From positions 1,240,001 to 1,304,000 of the forward strand of contig NZ_JBBOOK010000001.1 of the NCBI RefSeq assembly GCF_038003045.1: a stretch of 64,000 nt of DNA, given 5' to 3'. Positions 61,039 through 64,000 of the stretch are shown in pieces (positions within the stretch are counted from its first letter, which is position 1; the number at the start of each line of letters is the position of its first letter). Under the pieces are notes generated by a model. The model made no database searches, had not been told where the DNA came from, and saw only the letters and a program-made list of their open reading frames with translations. Both the position numbers and the translations under genes were made by a program. The stretch comes from Sporosarcina sp. FSL W7-1349 (lineage in GTDB: Bacteria > Bacillota > Bacilli > Bacillales_A > Planococcaceae).

Positions 61039-61251
61039 ATGTCAAAATGCTGTGACAGCACGGTTTCGTTATTCTTCCTCTGCATCTTGGCGGCTTATTC
61101 GCTATTCGGGCTTTTTATCCTGCTGCCGCGATTGCTTCCTTGTTCTTCTCTCCTCTTGACAATTCTCCTCATTGTCATCGCCATCTTGGTCGCCGTCTTC
61201 GCCTTGGCCATTATCCTGAAAGGACTGGCCCGCCTATTCCGCCGTTACTAG
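61039..61251 (+). CDS. Small two-helix membrane protein, 70 residues
   Basis: The ATG follows GGAGG by 8 bases. The product begins with MSKCCDS and has two hydrophobic helices, the second very long (LLLTILLIVIAILVAVFALA), and a basic C-terminus. Not recognised. Its ribosome site is inside a perfect hairpin. Confidence 0.68.
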   Translation: MSKCCDSTVSLFFLCILAAYSLFGLFILLPRLLPCSSLLLTILLIVIAILVAVFALAIILKGLARLFRRY

Positions 61252-61258
61252 CACGAAA

Positions 61259-61290
61259 AACAGCAGCCCCTCCCCCGGCTGCTGTTTTCT
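61259..61290. terminator. Bidirectional terminator
   Basis: AACAGCAGCC and GGCTGCTGTT form a 10-bp perfect stem with T-runs on both strands, shared by the converging small gene and cax. Confidence 0.85.
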
Positions 61291-62342
61291 TATAATAAAT
61301 AAAACCCAATGCCCATAATGATGTACGCCGCAAATAATATCAGCCCTTCAAACCAGTTCGATTCGCCGTCATTCGATAAGTTGATAACGAGCAGAGCGGC
61401 GGTGATCATTGCGACGAGCTCCGGAATCGTAAACACGAGCGGCATCGCCACTGGCATGAAAATCGAAATGAGGACGAGAATCGGCGCCACGAACATCGCC
61501 ACCTGCAACGTCGAGCCGACCGCGATTTCCACAGACACATCCATCCGGTTCTTGATAGCCATCGTAATAGCCGAGACGTGTTCCGCCGCATTCCCGACAA
61601 TGGCGACGATGATGACCCCGATGAACAACTCCGTCCAGCCGAATTTTTCGCCGAGCGTTTCAAATGTATGGACGAGCTGTTCCGAGACGAACGCGACCGC
61701 CACCGTGGCGACAAGCAAGACGAGGATCGATCGCCCCTTCGTCCACTCCGGTTCCTCCGTCTCTTCCGCCGGCACATCGGACGAGGAAAACACCCCTCGA
61801 TGTGTGACAAGCTTAAAAAACAAGCCGGCCAAATAAATCGCGATCAAGATGACCGAGATGCCGATGCTCAAATTGAATGTCGTCCGTGGGTTCATCGACA
61901 TTGAGAACACTTCTGGAATAACGAACGCGACGATGATCGCGAAAATGAGCAATCCGGAATTATAGCGGGCATCATGCAGACTGAACTTCTGTCGCTGGAA
62001 TTTGATGCCCCCTGCAAAGAAGGACAAGCCCAGCACGAGGAGCAAGTTTCCGAGGACGGAACCCGTCAACGACGCAAGCACGATGCCGACCAACCCGGCC
62101 TTCAAGGTGAAAATGGAAATAATCAGTTCCACGGCGTTCCCAAACGTCGCGTTGAGCAACCCACCGATCCGCGGCCCGCTGACAATCGCTAAACTTTCCG
62201 TCGCCCGACCGATATAGCCGGACAGCGCAATGATGGCAATGCAGCAAAGCACGAACATCGTGATTGCGGACCAATGCAGAAACGCACCGATGCCCACAAG
62301 CGGCACCCCGACGAACGCCAATATCGCCATGATCCGATCCAT
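61290..62342 (-). CDS. Calcium/proton exchanger (Cax/ChaA type)
   Basis: From the ATG behind GAAGGGG the product is 350 residues, usual for bacterial Cax. Two alpha-repeats carry the acidic signatures ATFGNAVELIISIF near residue 62 and IVGNAAEHVSAI near residue 245, within about eleven helices. An acidic linker with EETEEPEWTKG lies in the middle. It exports Ca2+ in exchange for protons. Confidence 0.9.
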   Translation of the reverse strand: MDRIMAILAFVGVPLVGIGAFLHWSAITMFVLCCIAIIALSGYIGRATESLAIVSGPRIGGLLNATFGNAVELIISIFTLKAGLVGIVLASLTGSVLGNLLLVLGLSFFAGGIKFQRQKFSLHDARYNSGLLIFAIIVAFVIPEVFSMSMNPRTTFNLSIGISVILIAIYLAGLFFKLVTHRGVFSSSDVPAEETEEPEWTKGRSILVLLVATVAVAFVSEQLVHTFETLGEKFGWTELFIGVIIVAIVGNAAEHVSAITMAIKNRMDVSVEIAVGSTLQVAMFVAPILVLISIFMPVAMPLVFTIPELVAMITAALLVINLSNDGESNWFEGLILFAAYIIMGIGFYLL

Positions 62343-62583
62343 CTTCCGCACCCCTTCCCAAGCGAATTCCTTCCTATCATTCCCTTCCAAGAATCCGGGC
62401 AAACCAACTGCAATTGATTCGGCCCCGCACGCTCTCACCGGGATGAATAAAAAACAGAAAATCGCATAGACTACTAGTCACAGAGCCGCGGCACGCTCTG
62501 TCCTGCACAGGGGCACTTTCGGCAGAAGGTGGAAAAGAAAACTTTGCCCTCCGGCCGGGAGAGACGATTCCCGGCAGTGCCGC
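62343..62583. other. GC-rich leader between a small gene and cax
   Basis: The minus strand holds several short stems (GCCGGGA..TCCCGGC, GGACAGAGC..GCTCTGT). No known riboswitch core could be matched, in particular not the yybP-ykoY type expected upstream of some cation exporters. Confidence 0.4.
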
Positions 62584-62721
62584 TCATTCTGACCCGGACA
62601 ACCGTTTCATCTCCAACTTCTCCAACCGCTCCTCCAGCTCCTTATTCCGCTTAATCCCCTCGAGCGCATACAGCATCGACAACAAAGCAAGTAGAAACGA
62701 AGCGTACATAAACCATTCCAT
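62584..62721 (-). CDS. Small single-span membrane protein with charged helix, 45 residues
   Basis: The ATG follows AAGGAGGAGG. One membrane helix (FMYASFLLALLSMLYAL) is followed by a coiled-coil-like GIKRNKELEERLEKLEMKRL tail. Not recognised. Confidence 0.6.
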   Translation of the reverse strand: MEWFMYASFLLALLSMLYALEGIKRNKELEERLEKLEMKRLSGSE

Positions 62722-63017
62722 GCCGCCCTCCTCCTTTCCTATCCTATCCGGTCCTTTACTCCCTATCATCCCCAAATGGCAGGTCGAATTAAACCTAGTC
62801 TCCGAAACTAGAGTGCCTGCCCCTATTAAAAATAGATGGAATATCTTCGAATGGAAGGAACAACGCTGGGTCGTTACTGTTTTTCTGGATTACTTGCCGA
62901 ATCAATTAGATGCAGTTACGACAGGGTTTATGACAGCAGACTGAACGATGTGTTAAAGCGATGGCGTTTGGGGTAGGTTCTTACTATGATCCTATATATG
63001 AAGAGGTGCAGATTGAC

Positions 63018-63539
63018 ATGTCCCCATCCGACCATCGCAAAATCGGCCGCCTCGTCATCTTCGGCATCCCTTTGATCATCTTGCTCGGCCTCGCCATGCC
63101 TCCGATGGTCGTCTGGACGGCAGGTGAAGAGGTCGTGTTGAAAGCGAGCGCGCCGACACAGGAAGAAACCGAGTCATTCGTCTTATTGCAATACGCCATT
63201 GAGCACGTCCCGGAACCGTTGATCTCCGATAGTTTGAAGGCTGTCCTTGCGACCAAAGACACCACCTCGCCTATCAAGGTATTCGGCCAACTGGACAAGC
63301 AGGGAACGTATCACGTCCTGACCGGCTTAACCGACCGTAAACCGGAACACGGTCTTTACCTATCCGGCAAACTGTATACCGTCGAACGAGCCAACGCCTA
63401 CACCGTAGATTTTGGACTCTCCCGTTTCCACCTGTTGGAATCAACGGAAGATCCCCCGAACGGCCCGTGGACGGCCCGCGTGAACGTCAAATCCGGCTAC
63501 GGCGTTGTCAAAGAAATTTCCAACCGGATACCGGATTAG
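63018..63539 (+). CDS. Membrane-anchored protein, possibly GDYXXLXY-like
   Basis: From the ATG with GAGGTG nine bases upstream the product is 173 residues. One N-terminal membrane helix (LVIFGIPLIILLGLAMPPMV) precedes an extracytoplasmic domain with GEEVVLKASAP and SFVLLQYAIEHVP, which resembles the GDYXXLXY family but with the motif changed (E-S-F-V-L-L-Q-Y). Function unknown; assignment tentative. Confidence 0.65.
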   Translation: MSPSDHRKIGRLVIFGIPLIILLGLAMPPMVVWTAGEEVVLKASAPTQEETESFVLLQYAIEHVPEPLISDSLKAVLATKDTTSPIKVFGQLDKQGTYHVLTGLTDRKPEHGLYLSGKLYTVERANAYTVDFGLSRFHLLESTEDPPNGPWTARVNVKSGYGVVKEISNRIPD

Positions 63540-63584
63540 CCCCTCTCCTCTTGGGCATCATACAAAGAAGGAGGTGGAAGGATC

Positions 63585-63740
63585 ATGGGTCAACGCATCC
63601 TTTGTGAAGTCAACAACTGCACGTATTGGGGCGCCGGCAACAAATGTCACGCGGACGTCATCTACGTCGTCAGCCAACACGGCAAACAAGCCGCCGACAG
63701 CGAAGAAACCGACTGCAAAACATTCAAACCGGAAGACTGA
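63585..63740 (+). CDS. DUF1540 small cysteine protein, 51 residues
   Basis: The ATG follows AAGGAGG. Four cysteines in the order CEVNNCTYW, NKCHADVI and EETDCKTF define DUF1540, a probable metal-binding domain common in spore formers. Complete and followed by a terminator. Confidence 0.82.
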   Translation: MGQRILCEVNNCTYWGAGNKCHADVIYVVSQHGKQAADSEETDCKTFKPED

Positions 63741-63756
63741 TCGCCATCCACACCCG

Positions 63757-63792
63757 CCAAGAGCTGAACAAAAAGTTCAGCCTTGGCTTTTT
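63757..63792 (+). terminator. Terminator after the DUF1540 gene
   Basis: CCAAG.GCTGAAC pairs with GTTCAGC.CTTGG across AAAAA, followed by CTTTTTGG. Confidence 0.82.
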
Positions 63793-63809
63793 GGTGTTGT
63801 GGTCGGATT

Positions 63810-63980
63810 GTTGGATGCTTTTCATCGTTTGTGGACTCGCACTGGTTCGTTGGAAACCTCTCTCGTCGTTGGACATTGCCTTCACTTCGTTGGACACCCG
63901 AACCGATTCGTTGGAATCCCCCACCCTCGTTGGAAACTTTCTGCCTTTCGTTGAACATCTCCTCTCCTTGGTTGGACACC
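63810..63980. repeat. Phased repeat array, GTTGGA core about every 20 bp
   Basis: GTTGGA or a one-base variant starts at 63810, 63830, 63849, 63868, 63889, 63910, 63929, 63950 and 63971, with steps of 19-21 bp. The array starts directly after a terminator and may go on past the window edge. No gene is supported. Confidence 0.75.
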
Positions 63981-64000
63981 ACAAAATCCACGAAGAATCC

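Noticed and set aside
62343..62583. Riboswitch upstream of cax (yybP-ykoY or other)
   Set aside because: Stems are present but no conserved core of a known class could be recognised.
62722..62944. Plus-strand frame ending FLDYLPNQLDAVTTGF
   Set aside because: It begins inside the leader of a minus-strand gene, has no ribosome site and no recognised similarity; it could be a relic but cannot be supported.

Overview
The window looks like chromosomal DNA of an endospore-forming, motile Gram-positive rod of the Planococcaceae (Sporosarcina-like). The sporulation genes prkA-yhbH-spoVR and cwlJ, small YhfH- and YfhD-type proteins, S-layer-homology (SLH) surface proteins, strong Shine-Dalgarno sequences with several TTG starts, SigD-type chemotaxis promoters and a GC content near 50% all support this. 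No rRNA, tRNA or CRISPR array was found. All calls come from reading the sequence; no database search was run.

Region 1 (1-7.7 kb): the minus-strand prkA, yhbH, spoVR cluster (spoVR runs off the left edge), then a LysR regulator divergent from hutG-gltS, a formimidoylglutamase and glutamate carrier pair. Region 2 (7.8-17.5 kb): a minus-strand aromatic meta-cleavage unit. It encodes a C-C bond hydrolase, an acyl-CoA-dehydrogenase-like flavin monooxygenase, an extradiol dioxygenase, a FAD-synthetase-like gene with an in-frame stop, a dienoate hydratase, acylating acetaldehyde dehydrogenase, 4-hydroxy-2-oxovalerate aldolase and a flavin reductase. Upstream lie a XylR_N/V4R-PucR hybrid regulator, an arylsulfatase relic and a cre site. 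Region 3 (17.6-19.8 kb): a class C group II intron inserted behind a terminator hairpin at the end of a decayed insertion sequence.

Region 4 (19.8-31.1 kb): cwlJ and mixed housekeeping genes, a large S-layer-type protein, a striking 21-bp phased repeat array, HAD and hotdog enzymes and a drug/metabolite transporter. Region 5 (31.1-40.3 kb): a chemotaxis receptor, two small membrane proteins (one behind a Fur-box promoter), and a GlpP-linked Ugp-type ABC operon carrying a TIM-barrel enzyme and a HAD phosphatase, with a terminator in its leader.

Region 6 (40.3-51.2 kb): a membrane-anchored serine protease, a GRDP-like Cys/Ser-tailed protein with an unknown partner, a YhgE/Pip membrane protein, an SLH-metallo-beta-lactamase-Excalibur surface protein translationally coupled to a DUF3006 protein, and two tandem chemotaxis receptors. 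Region 7 (51.2-64 kb): an amidase, DUF421, YhfH, YfhD, a tetraprenyl-beta-curcumene synthase, a quinol-oxidase subunit IV relic, an Rpn-type nuclease, NERD, DUF2243-CtaG, a Ca2+/H+ exchanger, several small proteins and a second phased repeat array at the right edge.
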